DNA from: Subtercola boreus
GTDB lineage: Bacteria > Actinomycetota > Actinomycetes > Actinomycetales > Microbacteriaceae
Reading direction: 5' to 3'
DNA: 64,000 nucleotides
NCBI RefSeq assembly: GCF_006716115.1
Contig: NZ_VFOO01000001.1
Coordinates: 558,001 to 622,000, forward strand
Part shown: piece by piece, positions 1-8,883 of the stretch
Layout of the letters: every line of letters begins with the position of its first letter
Position numbering within the stretch: position 1 is the first letter of the stretch
Translations under genes and position numbers: made by a program
The notes under the pieces: model-generated
Seen by the model: only the letters and a program-made list of their open reading frames with translations
Databases searched by the model: none
What the model was told of the DNA's origin: nothing

Positions 1-182
1 TTCTCGGTTGGCTGGTGGCGCCCTGGATCTTCCGGGTCTTCGCGTGGTGGCACAAGCCCGGTATCGGGTCGCGCCGGGAGGTGCTCGGCTACGTCATCCT
101 CGCGGTGCTCTACGCGGCGTCGATGGCTCTGGATGCCCTGCTGATCGCCCTCGGGCCGATCGGTGGTGGCGGCGCCGCGTAG
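1..182 (+). CDS. C-terminal fragment of a membrane protein (5' end outside window)
   Basis: The reading frame is open from base 3 to a TAG at 180-182 and encodes 59 residues of the C-terminus of a larger protein. It has an aromatic/hydrophobic stretch (WLVAPWIFRVFAWW), a short basic loop (HKPGIGSRREV) and a second hydrophobic segment (VLGYVILAVLYAASMALDAL), so it looks like the last one or two membrane segments of an integral membrane protein. It ends in a Gly/Ala tail. The stop codon overlaps the putative -10 box of the gluconokinase gene nine bases downstream. I do not recognise the family. Confidence 0.6.
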   Translation, partial: LGWLVAPWIFRVFAWWHKPGIGSRREVLGYVILAVLYAASMALDALLIALGPIGGGGAA

Positions 183-191
183 GCTCGGGAT

Positions 192-710
192 GTGACAGCT
201 TCCGCCCCCGCTCTGCCGCCCGTCGTCGTGATGGGGGTCTCCGGATCGGGTAAATCGACCGTCGGAGCCGCGCTCGCTTCAGCACTCGGCGTCGACTTCA
301 TCGACGGCGACGACCTGCACTCCGCAGCCAACACGGCGAAGATGGCCAGCGGCGTGCCGCTCACCGACACCGACCGGCAGCCCTGGCTCGAAGCGGTTGG
401 GCACGTGCTGCATTCGGAGCCGGGTGCCGGCCCTGTCGTCGCGTGTTCGGCCCTCCGCCGTGTGTACAGGGAGGTCCTGCGGGGTGCCGCACCCGACGCC
501 GTGTTCCTCCACCTGGCCGCCGGGGCGGACCTGCTGCGCGCCCGCCTGGTGCACCGCGAGAACCACTTCATGCCGCCGGCCCTGCTCGCCTCGCAGCTCG
601 GCACTCTCGAGCCGCTGGAAGCCGACGAGCGCGGCGTCGTGCTCGACACGGCGGGTGGAGTCGACGAGGTCGTCCTGCAGGCGATCGTGTGGCTCCGCGG
701 TTCCGTGTAG
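192..710 (+). CDS. gntK: gluconokinase
   Basis: This 172-residue protein phosphorylates D-gluconate with ATP to 6-phosphogluconate, feeding the pentose phosphate pathway. A P-loop (GVSGSGKST) lies near residues 15-23, followed by the family's FIDGDDLHS segment and NTAKMASGVPLTDTDRQPWL. CSALRRVYREVLR and the late HFMPPALLASQLGTLEPL segment are also typical of the GntK/thermoresistant gluconokinase family, and the length is normal. The GTG start at 192 is chosen because a TAGGCT box (180-185) sits six bases upstream and no Shine-Dalgarno sequence is visible, suggesting a leaderless transcript. No gluconate permease is in view. Confidence 0.93.
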   Translation: MTASAPALPPVVVMGVSGSGKSTVGAALASALGVDFIDGDDLHSAANTAKMASGVPLTDTDRQPWLEAVGHVLHSEPGAGPVVACSALRRVYREVLRGAAPDAVFLHLAAGADLLRARLVHRENHFMPPALLASQLGTLEPLEADERGVVLDTAGGVDEVVLQAIVWLRGSV

Positions 711-876
711 ACTCTCAAGCTGAACTTCGGCGAGGGATGCTCTGCATCCGTGATCGACGCGGTGGACGAGGCTTCTGGTCTTTCCTCACGCTGATGCGTT
801 CGAGTTGAACACACCCACAAACCCTCTCATTCGAGACTTTTACAGCGGGCCTTCGTGGCCTGCAAGGAGAAACACC

Positions 877-1482
877 ATGGCTGACGACAACAAGATCATC
901 GCGGAGACGCGCACTTCCTTCGGCAAGGGTGCGGCGCGCAAGCTCCGCGCCGCCGGCAAGATCCCCGCCGTGATCTACGGCCACGGCGCCGACCCGCAGC
1001 ACGTGAGCCTTCCGGGCCACGAGGTCTTCCTGCTCATCCGCAAGTCGAACGCGCTCATCGAGCTCGACATCGAAGGCGCCAAGCAGCTCGCGCTGGTCAA
1101 GGATGTGCAGAAGGACCCGGTGCGCCAGATCATCGAGCACCTCGACCTGATCGTCGTGCGCCAGGGTGAGCGTGTGCAGGTGGAGGTCTCCGTGCAGGTC
1201 GAGGGCGAGCCCGTCTCCGGCGCCACCGCCGACCTCGACACCTTCACGCTGCTGCTCGAGGTGCTCGCCACGAACATCCCGACCCGCGTCGTCGTCAACA
1301 TCGAGGGCGCCGAGGCCGGCACCCAGATCCTCGCCAAGGACATCGAACTGCCCGAGGGCGCTGTTCTCGTCGGCGACGAGGACCAGCTGATCGTTGCCGT
1401 CTCGATCCCCGAGGAGCAGGACCTGGGCGACAGCCTCTCGGCCGGCGACGCGTCGACGTCGGACGCCCCGACGACCGCATAG
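877..1482 (+). CDS. rplY: 50S ribosomal protein L25/general stress protein Ctc
   Basis: A 201-residue L25 of the long Ctc type: an N-terminal 5S rRNA-binding domain (about residues 1-95, with GAARKLRAAGKIPAVIYG) and a C-terminal TL5 beta domain, ending in an acidic Ser/Thr/Ala tail. The ATG at 877 has an AAGGAGA ribosome site at 863-869, so the in-frame start at 805 is rejected. The neighbouring pth gene downstream is the usual actinobacterial partner. About 165 bp of leader separates it from gntK and carries a small GGATGC/GCATCC hairpin (735-749). An intrinsic terminator follows the gene. Confidence 0.95.
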   Translation: MADDNKIIAETRTSFGKGAARKLRAAGKIPAVIYGHGADPQHVSLPGHEVFLLIRKSNALIELDIEGAKQLALVKDVQKDPVRQIIEHLDLIVVRQGERVQVEVSVQVEGEPVSGATADLDTFTLLLEVLATNIPTRVVVNIEGAEAGTQILAKDIELPEGAVLVGDEDQLIVAVSIPEEQDLGDSLSAGDASTSDAPTTA

Positions 1483-1497
1483 TCTCCTGTTCTGTCC

Positions 1498-1541
1498 AGA
1501 CGTGCCGCGGCGGCCTTGTTCGCCGCGGCACGTCTGTTTTC
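1498..1541 (+). terminator. intrinsic terminator after rplY
   Basis: A perfect 15-bp inverted repeat (arms 1498-1512 and 1521-1535, 8-nt loop) is followed by GTTTTCT. It lies 16 bases after the rplY stop codon, so rplY and pth are probably separate transcripts although adjacent. Confidence 0.85.
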
Positions 1542-1582
1542 TCCCCCAGGTTCTTCTTCCTCTCCGCTGAAAGGTGCGCGTC

Positions 1583-2173
1583 ATGGCTGCTGACGACCAG
1601 TGGCTCGTCGTCGGGCTCGGCAACCCCGGCCCGGAGTACGCCGGCAACCGGCACAATGTGGGCCAGATGGTGCTCGACGAGCTGGCGTCGCGGTTCTCGG
1701 GGTCGTTCAAAGCGCACCGTTCCAACGCCCGGGTGGCCGAGGGGCGGCTCGTTCCGGGCGGGACGCGGTTCGTCCTCGCCAAGCCGAACAGCTACATGAA
1801 CAACTCGGGCGGGCCGACCGCCGGCCTGCTCTCCTACTACTCGATCGATCCGTCGCACCTGATCGTGGTGCACGACGAGCTCGACATCCCGTTCGACACC
1901 CTCCGCCTGAAGTCGGGCGGCGGGCACGGCGGGCACAACGGCATCCGCGACATCATCACGGCCTCGGGCACACCCGACTTCACCCGGGTGCGGGTCGGCA
2001 TCGGGCGCCCGCCCGGCCGGCAGAGCGCGGCGGACTTCGTGCTCCGCGACTTCTCGTCGACGGAGCGGACGGTGCTGCCGAACCTGCTGGCGGATGCCGC
2101 CGACGCCGTCGAACTCATCGCCGCCGACGGCCTCACGGCCGCGCAGCAGCGCTTCCACGCGCCGCCCGCCTGA
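1583..2173 (+). CDS. pth: peptidyl-tRNA hydrolase
   Basis: A 196-residue Pth that cleaves peptidyl-tRNAs released during abortive translation. Visible family signatures are VVGLGNPGPEYAGNRHNVGQ (catalytic His at about residue 24), the SYMNNSGGP segment and VHDELDIPFDTLRLK with GGGHGGHNGIRDI. I choose ATG 1583, which has an AAAGG ribosome site at about 8 bases, over the GTG at 1574, which would leave no room for one. It sits between rplY and mfd as in many actinobacteria. Confidence 0.95.
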   Translation: MAADDQWLVVGLGNPGPEYAGNRHNVGQMVLDELASRFSGSFKAHRSNARVAEGRLVPGGTRFVLAKPNSYMNNSGGPTAGLLSYYSIDPSHLIVVHDELDIPFDTLRLKSGGGHGGHNGIRDIITASGTPDFTRVRVGIGRPPGRQSAADFVLRDFSSTERTVLPNLLADAADAVELIAADGLTAAQQRFHAPPA

Positions 2174-2227
2174 GCTGAGCCGCGCACGCTGTCGGCGCAA
2201 GCCCGGCCGGGTGTCGGAGGGGAGCCG

Positions 2228-2233
2228 TAGAAT
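2228..2233 (+). promoter_or_regulatory. putative -10 box (TAGAAT) of leaderless mfd
   Basis: TAGAAT ends seven bases before the GTG start of mfd, so transcription would begin at or next to the start codon. The only purine-rich tract (about 2215-2222) is too far upstream to serve as a ribosome site for that GTG. Confidence 0.6.
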
Positions 2234-2240
2234 TGGGTAC

Positions 2241-5200
2241 GTGATCCTTCAGGGCTTGATTCCGGCGCTTTCGCGCGCCTCCACGTTCGACCGTGCCCTG
2301 GCGGAAGCCGGACGAGATGCCGACTTCTCGCTCACCGACGGGCTGCGGGCGCCGCTTCTCGCCGGGCTCCTGGCGCAGCGCGCGGAACGGGGACTCCCGG
2401 AGGCGCTCTTCGTGGTGACGGCAACCGGGCGCGACTCGGAGAGTCTGCGCGCGAGCCTCGAGTGCCTGGCGCCGGGTGCCGACATCCTCGAGTTCCCGGC
2501 GTGGGAGACACTGCCGCATGAGCGGCTGAGTCCGAGCGCCGAGATCGTGGGCAAGCGCATCGCCGCGCTCCGCCGCCTCGACGAGTGGACCGCCGAGACG
2601 GCAGCTGCCGATGCGAAGGTGAAGGGCGCAGAACGTCCCCGGCCGCTTGTCGTCGTGGCGTCGGTTCGTGCCGCGCTCCAGCCCCTGGCCGACAACCTCA
2701 CCGAGCACCAGCCCGTGCGGTTGGTGAAGGGCGGCCGCGGTTACGATCTCGCGAGCCTGGTCGGCGAACTCGTCGAACTCGCCTACTCGCGGGTCGACAT
2801 GGTCACCCGTCGCGGCGAGTTCGCGGTGCGCGGCGGCATCCTCGACATCTTCCCGGCCGTCTCCGAGCACCCCGTGCGGGTCGACTTCTTCGGCGACGAG
2901 ATCGAGGAGATCCGCGGCTTCTCGGTCGCCGACCAGCGTTCGCTCGAGAACCAGTTCGACCACGTCGAGCTGCCGCCGAGCCGCGAGCTCTTGCTCAGCG
3001 AGTCCGTGAAGCAGCGCGCGCGGGAGATGCAGCACGAGTTCCCGAGCCTGTCGGGGCTGCTGGAGAAGATCGGCCAGGGCATCCCCGTCGAGGGGATGGA
3101 GTCGCTTGCCCCTGCGCTGCTCGATCGACTCGTCACGGTCACCCACTACTTGCCAGCCGGTGCCGCGATCGCCGTCATCTCGCCCGAACGGGTGGCAAGT
3201 CGGGCTGTCAGCCTGACGGAGACGAACCGCGAGTTCCTCTCCGCCGCCTGGAACGCCGCCACCGCAGGAGCCGAGGCTCCGATCGACCTGGCTTCGGGCG
3301 AATTCATCACGCTGAACGACCTGCGCGACGCCGCCGGCATCCACCGCCCGTGGTGGACTCTCAGTACGTTCGACAGCGGAACGGCATCCGTCGACGAACA
3401 CCTGGAAGCGATCGTGGGCACCGATGCGCACTACTTGAGAATCCAGGCTGACGCCGTTCCGAGCTTCCAGGGCAACGTCGAGGGTGCGCTCGATCATGTG
3501 GCGAGCCGGATGCACGACGGCTGGAGTGTCGCGGTCGTCGCGGCGGGCACCGGTCTCGTCGAACGCGCGGCCGACGTCCTGGCCGAACGCGAACTGCCTG
3601 CGCGCGTGGTCGAGCAGTTCCCGGCCGCACCCGAGCCGGGAATCGCCTACCTCGTGAAGGCCACCGTCGAGAGCGGCTTCGAGCTGCCCGAGATCAAGCT
3701 CGCGCTGATCAGTGAGAACGAGTTCTACGGTCGGAGCGCCGGATACGACGCCCGCCAGGTGAAGAAGCTGGCGACGCGCCGCAAGAATGTCGTCGACCCC
3801 TTGCAGCTGAAGGCCGGAGACATCGTCGTGCACCAGACGCACGGCATCGGCAAGTTCCTCGAACTCGTGCAACGCGAGGTGTCGAGCGGCGGCCGCAACC
3901 CGGTGAAGAGCACCCGCGAATACCTGCTGATCGAGTACGCGCCCTCGAAGCGCGGCTACCCCGGTGACAAGCTCTACGTTCCCACCGACCAGCTCGACCT
4001 GCTCACCCGGTACGTCGGGGGAGAGGCGCCCGCCCTGTCGAAGATGGGCGGCAGCGACTGGTCGGCGGCGAAGACGAAGGCACGGAAGGCCGTGCGCGAC
4101 ATCGCCGTCGAGCTCGTGAAGCTCTACTCGGCACGCATGGCGTCGAAGGGCTACGCGTTCGGCCCCGACACCCCCTGGCAGCGGGAGCTCGAGGAGGCGT
4201 TCCCGTTTGCCGAGACGCCCGACCAGCTCACCACGATCGACGAGGTCAAGGCCGACATGGAGCGGCCGATCCCGATGGACCGCCTTCTCGCCGGTGACGT
4301 GGGCTTCGGCAAGACCGAGGTCGCCGTGCGCGCCGCATTCAAGGCCATCCAGGAGGGCAAGCAGGTCGCGATGCTCGTGCCGACCACCCTTCTCGTGCGC
4401 CAGCATCTCGAGACCTTCACCGAACGTTTCGCCGGTTTCCCTGTGCACACCCGTGCGCTCTCGCGGTTCCAGACCGACAAGGAGGCCCGCGAGACGATCA
4501 AAGGCCTCGAAGACGGCACCATCGATATGGTGATCGGCACCCACCGCATCCTCGCCGAAGCGATGACGTTCAAAGACCTCGGCCTCGTGATCATCGACGA
4601 AGAGCAGCGTTTCGGTGTCGAACACAAAGACAAGCTGAAGAAACTCAAGACGAACGTCGACATCCTCTCGATGAGCGCCACGCCCATCCCTCGCACCCTC
4701 GAGATGGCGGTGACGGGCATCCGCGAGATGTCGACGCTCGCGACGCCGCCCGAAGACCGGCACCCGATCCTCACCTATGTCGGCCCGAACTCCGACCGGC
4801 AGATCGCGGCCGCCATCCATCGGGAGATGCTCCGCGAGGGGCAGGTCTTCTTCGTGCACAACCGGGTCTCATCGATCAACCGGGTCGCGGCGCACATCGC
4901 CGAGCTGGTTCCGGATGCCCGTATCGCCGTCGCCCACGGGCAGCTGCCTGAGCACCTGCTCGAACAGGTGATCGTGGACTTCTGGGAACGCAAGTTCGAC
5001 GTGCTCGTCTCGACCACAATCATCGAGACCGGGCTCGACATTCCGAACGCCAACACGCTGATCATCGACCGTGCAGACAAGTACGGCCTGTCGCAGTTGC
5101 ACCAGCTGCGCGGGCGGGTCGGGCGCGGCCGCGAGCGGGCGTATGCGTACTTCCTCTACGACGAGCTGAAGCCGCTTTCGGAGACCGCGCACGACCGCCT

Positions 5201-5888
5201 CTCGACGATCGCGGCGAACAACGAGCTCGGCTCCGGCATGCAGGTCGCCCTGAAAGACCTCGAGATCCGCGGGGCGGGCAACCTGCTCGGCGGCGAACAG
5301 TCGGGCCACATCGCGGGTGTCGGTTTCGACCTCTACCTCCGGATGATCGGGGAGGCCGTCTCGACGTTCCGCGGCGATGTCGCAGAAGGCCAGACCGAGT
5401 TGCGGCTAGAACTGCCGGTGGATGCGCACATCCCCGAAGGGTACGTCGACAGCGAGCGGCTGCGGCTGGAGGCCTACCAGAAGCTCTCGACCGCCTCGTC
5501 GCCGGCCGCGGCGGACGGCCAGATCGACCAGGTGCTCGAAGAGCTGACCGACCGGTACGGCGAACCGCCGGAGCAGGTCACGAACCTGATCACGGTCTCG
5601 AAACTGCGCCGGCTCGCCCAGCGCACCGGGCTCAGCGAGGTCGTGGCGATGGGGTCGAATCTGCGCGTGGCGCCTGCGGCGCTGGCGGATTCGGTGCAGG
5701 CCAGGCTCCGGCGGATGTACCCGTCCGCGAAGTACATGGCGGCGGCTGCAGCACTGTCGGTTCCGATGCCGGTCGTGAACGGGCATCCGCTGCCCGACGC
5801 GGAACTCATCGCGTGGGTCGAGAGCCTGCTCGGCGCGATCTTCCCGGCGCCCGCGGTTCCGGCCGCAGCGGCGGCGCCCGCCGAGTAG
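2241..5888 (+). CDS. mfd: transcription-repair coupling factor (DNA translocase)
   Basis: At 1215 residues this is a full-length Mfd, which removes RNA polymerase stalled at DNA lesions and recruits UvrA. The N-terminal UvrB-like region (about 1-480) includes EFPAWETLPHERLSP and FAVRGGILDIFPAVSEHPVR. The CarD/RID-like domain (about 515-610) includes DIVVHQTHGIGKF. The RecG-like translocase has a Walker A motif GDVGFGKTE (about residue 685), DEEQ motif II (about 785), and TTIIETGLDIPNANTLI and QLRGRVGRGRERAYAY further on, then the C-terminal D7 domain. GTG 2241 is taken as the start because of the TAGAAT box seven bases upstream and because the family N-terminus begins there. In the conserved order the next gene is usually mazG; here four genes intervene. 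Confidence 0.96.
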   Translation: MILQGLIPALSRASTFDRALAEAGRDADFSLTDGLRAPLLAGLLAQRAERGLPEALFVVTATGRDSESLRASLECLAPGADILEFPAWETLPHERLSPSAEIVGKRIAALRRLDEWTAETAAADAKVKGAERPRPLVVVASVRAALQPLADNLTEHQPVRLVKGGRGYDLASLVGELVELAYSRVDMVTRRGEFAVRGGILDIFPAVSEHPVRVDFFGDEIEEIRGFSVADQRSLENQFDHVELPPSRELLLSESVKQRAREMQHEFPSLSGLLEKIGQGIPVEGMESLAPALLDRLVTVTHYLPAGAAIAVISPERVASRAVSLTETNREFLSAAWNAATAGAEAPIDLASGEFITLNDLRDAAGIHRPWWTLSTFDSGTASVDEHLEAIVGTDAHYLRIQADAVPSFQGNVEGALDHVASRMHDGWSVAVVAAGTGLVERAADVLAERELPARVVEQFPAAPEPGIAYLVKATVESGFELPEIKLALISENEFYGRSAGYDARQVKKLATRRKNVVDPLQLKAGDIVVHQTHGIGKFLELVQREVSSGGRNPVKSTREYLLIEYAPSKRGYPGDKLYVPTDQLDLLTRYVGGEAPALSKMGGSDWSAAKTKARKAVRDIAVELVKLYSARMASKGYAFGPDTPWQRELEEAFPFAETPDQLTTIDEVKADMERPIPMDRLLAGDVGFGKTEVAVRAAFKAIQEGKQVAMLVPTTLLVRQHLETFTERFAGFPVHTRALSRFQTDKEARETIKGLEDGTIDMVIGTHRILAEAMTFKDLGLVIIDEEQRFGVEHKDKLKKLKTNVDILSMSATPIPRTLEMAVTGIREMSTLATPPEDRHPILTYVGPNSDRQIAAAIHREMLREGQVFFVHNRVSSINRVAAHIAELVPDARIAVAHGQLPEHLLEQVIVDFWERKFDVLVSTTIIETGLDIPNANTLIIDRADKYGLSQLHQLRGRVGRGRERAYAYFLYDELKPLSETAHDRLSTIAANNELGSGMQVALKDLEIRGAGNLLGGEQSGHIAGVGFDLYLRMIGEAVSTFRGDVAEGQTELRLELPVDAHIPEGYVDSERLRLEAYQKLSTASSPAAADGQIDQVLEELTDRYGEPPEQVTNLITVSKLRRLAQRTGLSEVVAMGSNLRVAPAALADSVQARLRRMYPSAKYMAAAAALSVPMPVVNGHPLPDAELIAWVESLLGAIFPAPAVPAAAAAPAE

Positions 5889-5939
5889 CCCCGGCTCACC
5901 CCCGCCCGGTAGCGCCCACCCCACCCGCACCCCCCCCTC

Positions 5940-5993
5940 GGGGAGTCGATTTCTCCACCAAAATCGGCTTTTTGCCGGAGAAATCGACTCCCC
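5940..5993. repeat. long perfect inverted repeat between convergent genes
   Basis: Two 17-bp arms (5940-5956 and 5977-5993) are perfectly complementary around a 20-bp AT-richer centre. The element fills the 146-bp gap between mfd (+) and the VOC gene (-), so it could end transcription from both sides, but neither arm is followed by a long T-run. A second palindrome of similar design but different sequence lies at 61148-61195. Confidence 0.85.
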
Positions 5994-6034
5994 GATCGGT
6001 GAGCGGGGCGGGAGGGGGGGCGAGGCGGGTCGGG

Positions 6035-6457
6035 TCAGAGGTTCTCGCCGCGGTAGCTGCCGACGCTCCAGGCGTTGCCCTCGGGGTCGGTGAACGAGAA
6101 CTCGCTGCCGCCGTAGCTCTGCTCGGTGAGGGGGCGGATGATCGTCCACCCGGCCGCGCTCACCCGGTCGAAGACCGCCCGGGGTTCGTCGGTACTGAGG
6201 TAGGTCGTCGAGGTTCCCGGGCCGCCGACCGTTCCCGACCATCCGGTGCCGCCGGTGTCGCTGCCGAACATGATTCCGCCGCCGCCCGGCCAGAGCAGTT
6301 CGGCGTGCGCGATGTCGCGCTCGGGATCCCCGGCGACGTCGCCCCGGTAGACGACGTGTTCGGTGAACCCGATGGTCTCGACGAGCCAGGCCAGCGCGGC
6401 TGCCGCGTCATGGAAGCGGAAGGTGGGCCAGACTCCCGGCGCTGGTGTCTTCGTCAT
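6035..6457 (-). CDS. VOC (glyoxalase/bleomycin resistance-like) superfamily protein
   Basis: A 140-residue single-domain VOC protein built from two beta-alpha-beta-beta-beta modules. It has the usual FRFHDAAAALAWLVETIGF start, HAELLWPGGGGIMFG at the end of the first module, and FSFTDPEGNAWSVGSYRG at the C-terminus, where the family places its last metal ligand or substrate contact. The substrate cannot be told. The start is ATG 6457, with a CAGGCT box seven bases upstream on the coding strand and no clear ribosome site. It converges on mfd and lies 46 bp downstream of the eamA-type gene on the same strand. Confidence 0.85.
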   Translation of the reverse strand: MTKTPAPGVWPTFRFHDAAAALAWLVETIGFTEHVVYRGDVAGDPERDIAHAELLWPGGGGIMFGSDTGGTGWSGTVGGPGTSTTYLSTDEPRAVFDRVSAAGWTIIRPLTEQSYGGSEFSFTDPEGNAWSVGSYRGENL

Positions 6458-6503
6458 GGCGAACAGCCTGCCACCCGGGACGGCGGATCGCCAGAGGTCG
6501 GCG

Positions 6504-7397
6504 TCACGCCAGCGGCTCCGCAGGAGCGATGACCCGCCGCCGCGCCGCGGTGCGCACTGCTCCGATGCTCGCAGCGATGACCAGCGCGATCGCCACCGCC
6601 TCGACCCAGGTCAGCGCTTGGCCGAGGATGGCGAGCCCGGCCAGTGCCGCGATCGCGGGCGCGAGGCTCATCAGGATCGAGAACGTCGCCTCTGGGATGC
6701 GCCGCAAGGCCAGCAGCTCGAACGCGTACGGGATCGTCGAGGAGAGGAGAGCAACCGCCAGGCCGAGCAGCAGTACCCGGGGCTCGACGAGGGCGGATCC
6801 GGCCGTCAGCAACCCGAACGGCAGGGAGATGATGGCTCCGACCACCATCGCGATCGCGATGCCGTCGAGCTTCGGGAATCGGGCCCCGGTGCGCGCCGAG
6901 AGCAGGATGTAGGCCGCCCAGAAGACCCCGGTTCCTGCGGCGAAGGCGACGCCGACCGGGTCGAGGGCGTCCGCACCGCCCTGGCTGAGCAGTGCGACGC
7001 CCGCGAAAGCGAGGACCGCCCAGAGCCAGGCGGAAGCGCGCCGGCTCACGACGACCGAGAGCACCAGCGGCCCGAGAACCTCGATGGTGACGGTGGTTCC
7101 GAGCGGCAACCTGTCGAGCGCGGTGTAGAACATCATGTTCATGCCGCCCACCGTGAGACCGAAGGCGACCACGATCATCCAGTCGCTGCGGCTGTATCCC
7201 CGAAGCCGGGGGCGGCAGAGGGCCATCAGGACGAGCGCGGAGAACCCGAGGCGGAGTGTCACCATGCCGAGAGCGCCGACGGTCGGGAACAGCGTGATCG
7301 CGAACGACGCGCCGATCTCCTGGCAGAGCAGCCCCGCAACGACAAGCCCGATGGGCCCGAGTGTGCCGGCTCGGAGGCTCAGGGCGGTGGATGTCAC
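6504..7397 (-). CDS. EamA/DMT-family exporter (RhtA-like)
   Basis: A 297-residue integral membrane protein with about ten hydrophobic helices arranged as two EamA repeats. The second repeat contains STIPYAFELLALRRIPEATF and LMSLAPAIAALAGL, segments characteristic of the RhtA branch that exports threonine/homoserine and related amino acids. Substrate assignment is inference. GTG 7397 is preceded by a TAACGT box six bases upstream on the coding strand and no ribosome site, so the message may be leaderless. nhaA ends nine bases upstream, so read-through is possible. Confidence 0.85.
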   Translation of the reverse strand: MTSTALSLRAGTLGPIGLVVAGLLCQEIGASFAITLFPTVGALGMVTLRLGFSALVLMALCRPRLRGYSRSDWMIVVAFGLTVGGMNMMFYTALDRLPLGTTVTIEVLGPLVLSVVVSRRASAWLWAVLAFAGVALLSQGGADALDPVGVAFAAGTGVFWAAYILLSARTGARFPKLDGIAIAMVVGAIISLPFGLLTAGSALVEPRVLLLGLAVALLSSTIPYAFELLALRRIPEATFSILMSLAPAIAALAGLAILGQALTWVEAVAIALVIAASIGAVRTAARRRVIAPAEPLA

Positions 7398-7406
7398 GCC
7401 CTCACG

Positions 7407-8759
7407 TTACCGTTCGGAGGGTCCCGGGTCGGTTCTGTCGTCTGCTCTGCCGTACGCGTCCGCCTCCGCCAGCTCGGCCTTGGCGTAGTGCCGGTTGCGG
7501 GGGCGGAGCACCACGGTGGCGAGCAGAGCGGCGAGCACGGACGCGACCAGGATGGCCACCTTGGCGTCGTCGTCGTGCACGCTGCCGATGCCGAAACTGA
7601 GTTCCGCGACGAGGAGCGAGACGGTGAACCCGATCCCGCCGAGCAGGGCGACCCCGGTGAGATCGATCCACCGGATGCTCGGATCGAGTTGCGCGCGGGT
7701 CGCCCGGGTGGTGACCCAGGTCGTGAGCAGGATGCCGACGGGTTTGCCGAGCACCAGGGCGGCGACGATGCCGATCGTCACCGGACTCGAGAGCGCGGTG
7801 GTGAAGCCGTCGAGCCCGCCGATGGTGACACCTGCGGCGAAGAACGCGAAGACCGGCACGGCGAAGCCGGTGGAGATCGGGCGGAAACGGTGCTCGAAGA
7901 TCTCGGACAGCCCGGGTCCCGCCTCCGGCCCGCCGCTGGCCTTGCTCCGGATCACCGGGATCGCGAAGCCGAGCAGCACCCCCGCGATGGTCGCGTGGAT
8001 CCCCGACGCGTGGATCAGAGCCCAGACGGCCACTGCGATCGGCAGCAGGATCAGCCAGGCCGCCGCCTGGTGCCGGCCGAAGAACCGGCGGAACCGCTGG
8101 GCGAGAACGGTGTAGAGGGCGAGCGGGAGCAGAGCGAGCAGCAGGGGTACGAACTGGATCTCGCTGGTGTACACGAAGGCGATGATCGCGATGGCGATGA
8201 GGTCGTCGACCACCGCGAGTGTGAGCAGGAAGATGCGGAGTGCGCTCGGCAGCCGGGAGCCGACGATCGCGAGCACGGCCACGGCGAAGGCGATGTCTGT
8301 CGCGGTGGGGATCGCCCAGCCGGTGATGGCTTCCGGGTCGGCGAGGTTGATCGCCAGGTAGATGAGGGCGGGGACGATCACGCCGCCGACCGCAGCGGAG
8401 ACCGGCACGATCGCCTTGCTGAACTGGCGGAGCTCGCCCGCGACGAACTCCCGTTTAAGCTCGAGCCCGACCAGGAAGAAGAAGATCGCCAGCAGACCGT
8501 CTGATGCCCACTGGCCGAGGCTCAGATGCAGGTGCAGAGCCTCCGGCCCGATCTCGAAGTCCCGGAGCGCGAAGTAGCTGTCAGCGAACGGAGTGTTGGC
8601 CCAGATGACAGCGATGGCCGCCGCGACCACGAGGATCACGCCGCCGACCGTTTCTTTACGGAGGATCTCGCCGAGACGGGACGATTCGGCCGAACGGTCT
8701 GCGGCGAACAGGCCGGGCTTCGTGTCGGGGGTGCCCGCGGGCGGTGAGTGCTGGGTCAT
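7407..8759 (-). CDS. nhaA: Na+/H+ antiporter NhaA
   Basis: A 450-residue NhaA with about twelve membrane segments; it exchanges external protons for cytosolic sodium. Diagnostic features are [10 protein letters not shown] after FFFLVGLE, the [21 protein letters not shown] segment, and the paired aspartates of [13 protein letters not shown] that form the ion site. The chosen ATG (complement 8757-8759) has a GAGAGG ribosome site four bases upstream. A longer frame starting 18 codons earlier is rejected. A Gln/Pro-rich cytoplasmic N-terminus of about 30 residues precedes the first helix. Confidence 0.94.
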   Translation of the reverse strand: MTQHSPPAGTPDTKPGLFAADRSAESSRLGEILRKETVGGVILVVAAAIAVIWANTPFADSYFALRDFEIGPEALHLHLSLGQWASDGLLAIFFFLVGLELKREFVAGELRQFSKAIVPVSAAVGGVIVPALIYLAINLADPEAITGWAIPTATDIAFAVAVLAIVGSRLPSALRIFLLTLAVVDDLIAIAIIAFVYTSEIQFVPLLLALLPLALYTVLAQRFRRFFGRHQAAAWLILLPIAVAVWALIHASGIHATIAGVLLGFAIPVIRSKASGGPEAGPGLSEIFEHRFRPISTGFAVPVFAFFAAGVTIGGLDGFTTALSSPVTIGIVAALVLGKPVGILLTTWVTTRATRAQLDPSIRWIDLTGVALLGGIGFTVSLLVAELSFGIGSVHDDDAKVAILVASVLAALLATVVLRPRNRHYAKAELAEADAYGRADDRTDPGPSER

Positions 8760-8883
8760 GGTGCCTCTCGGAAGGGTCGAAGAAGTTTCTGCCGACCAGA
8801 CTTCCCGGCTCACCGGTTACAGTCTAACGACAGTGCTCAACCGGCCGGCGTGACCCGCGCCGACCGATGGATGTGAGGCCCGC

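Noticed and set aside
2133-4859. A 908-codon open frame antisense to mfd
   Set aside because: It is a high-GC shadow frame with a low-complexity, Arg/His/Asp-rich product and no recognisable domain; the sense strand encodes a complete Mfd.
6363-8504. A 713-codon plus-strand frame opposite eamA and nhaA
   Set aside because: The translation is a hydrophilic Asp/Arg/Gly-rich sequence mirroring membrane proteins on the other strand; no start signals or motifs.
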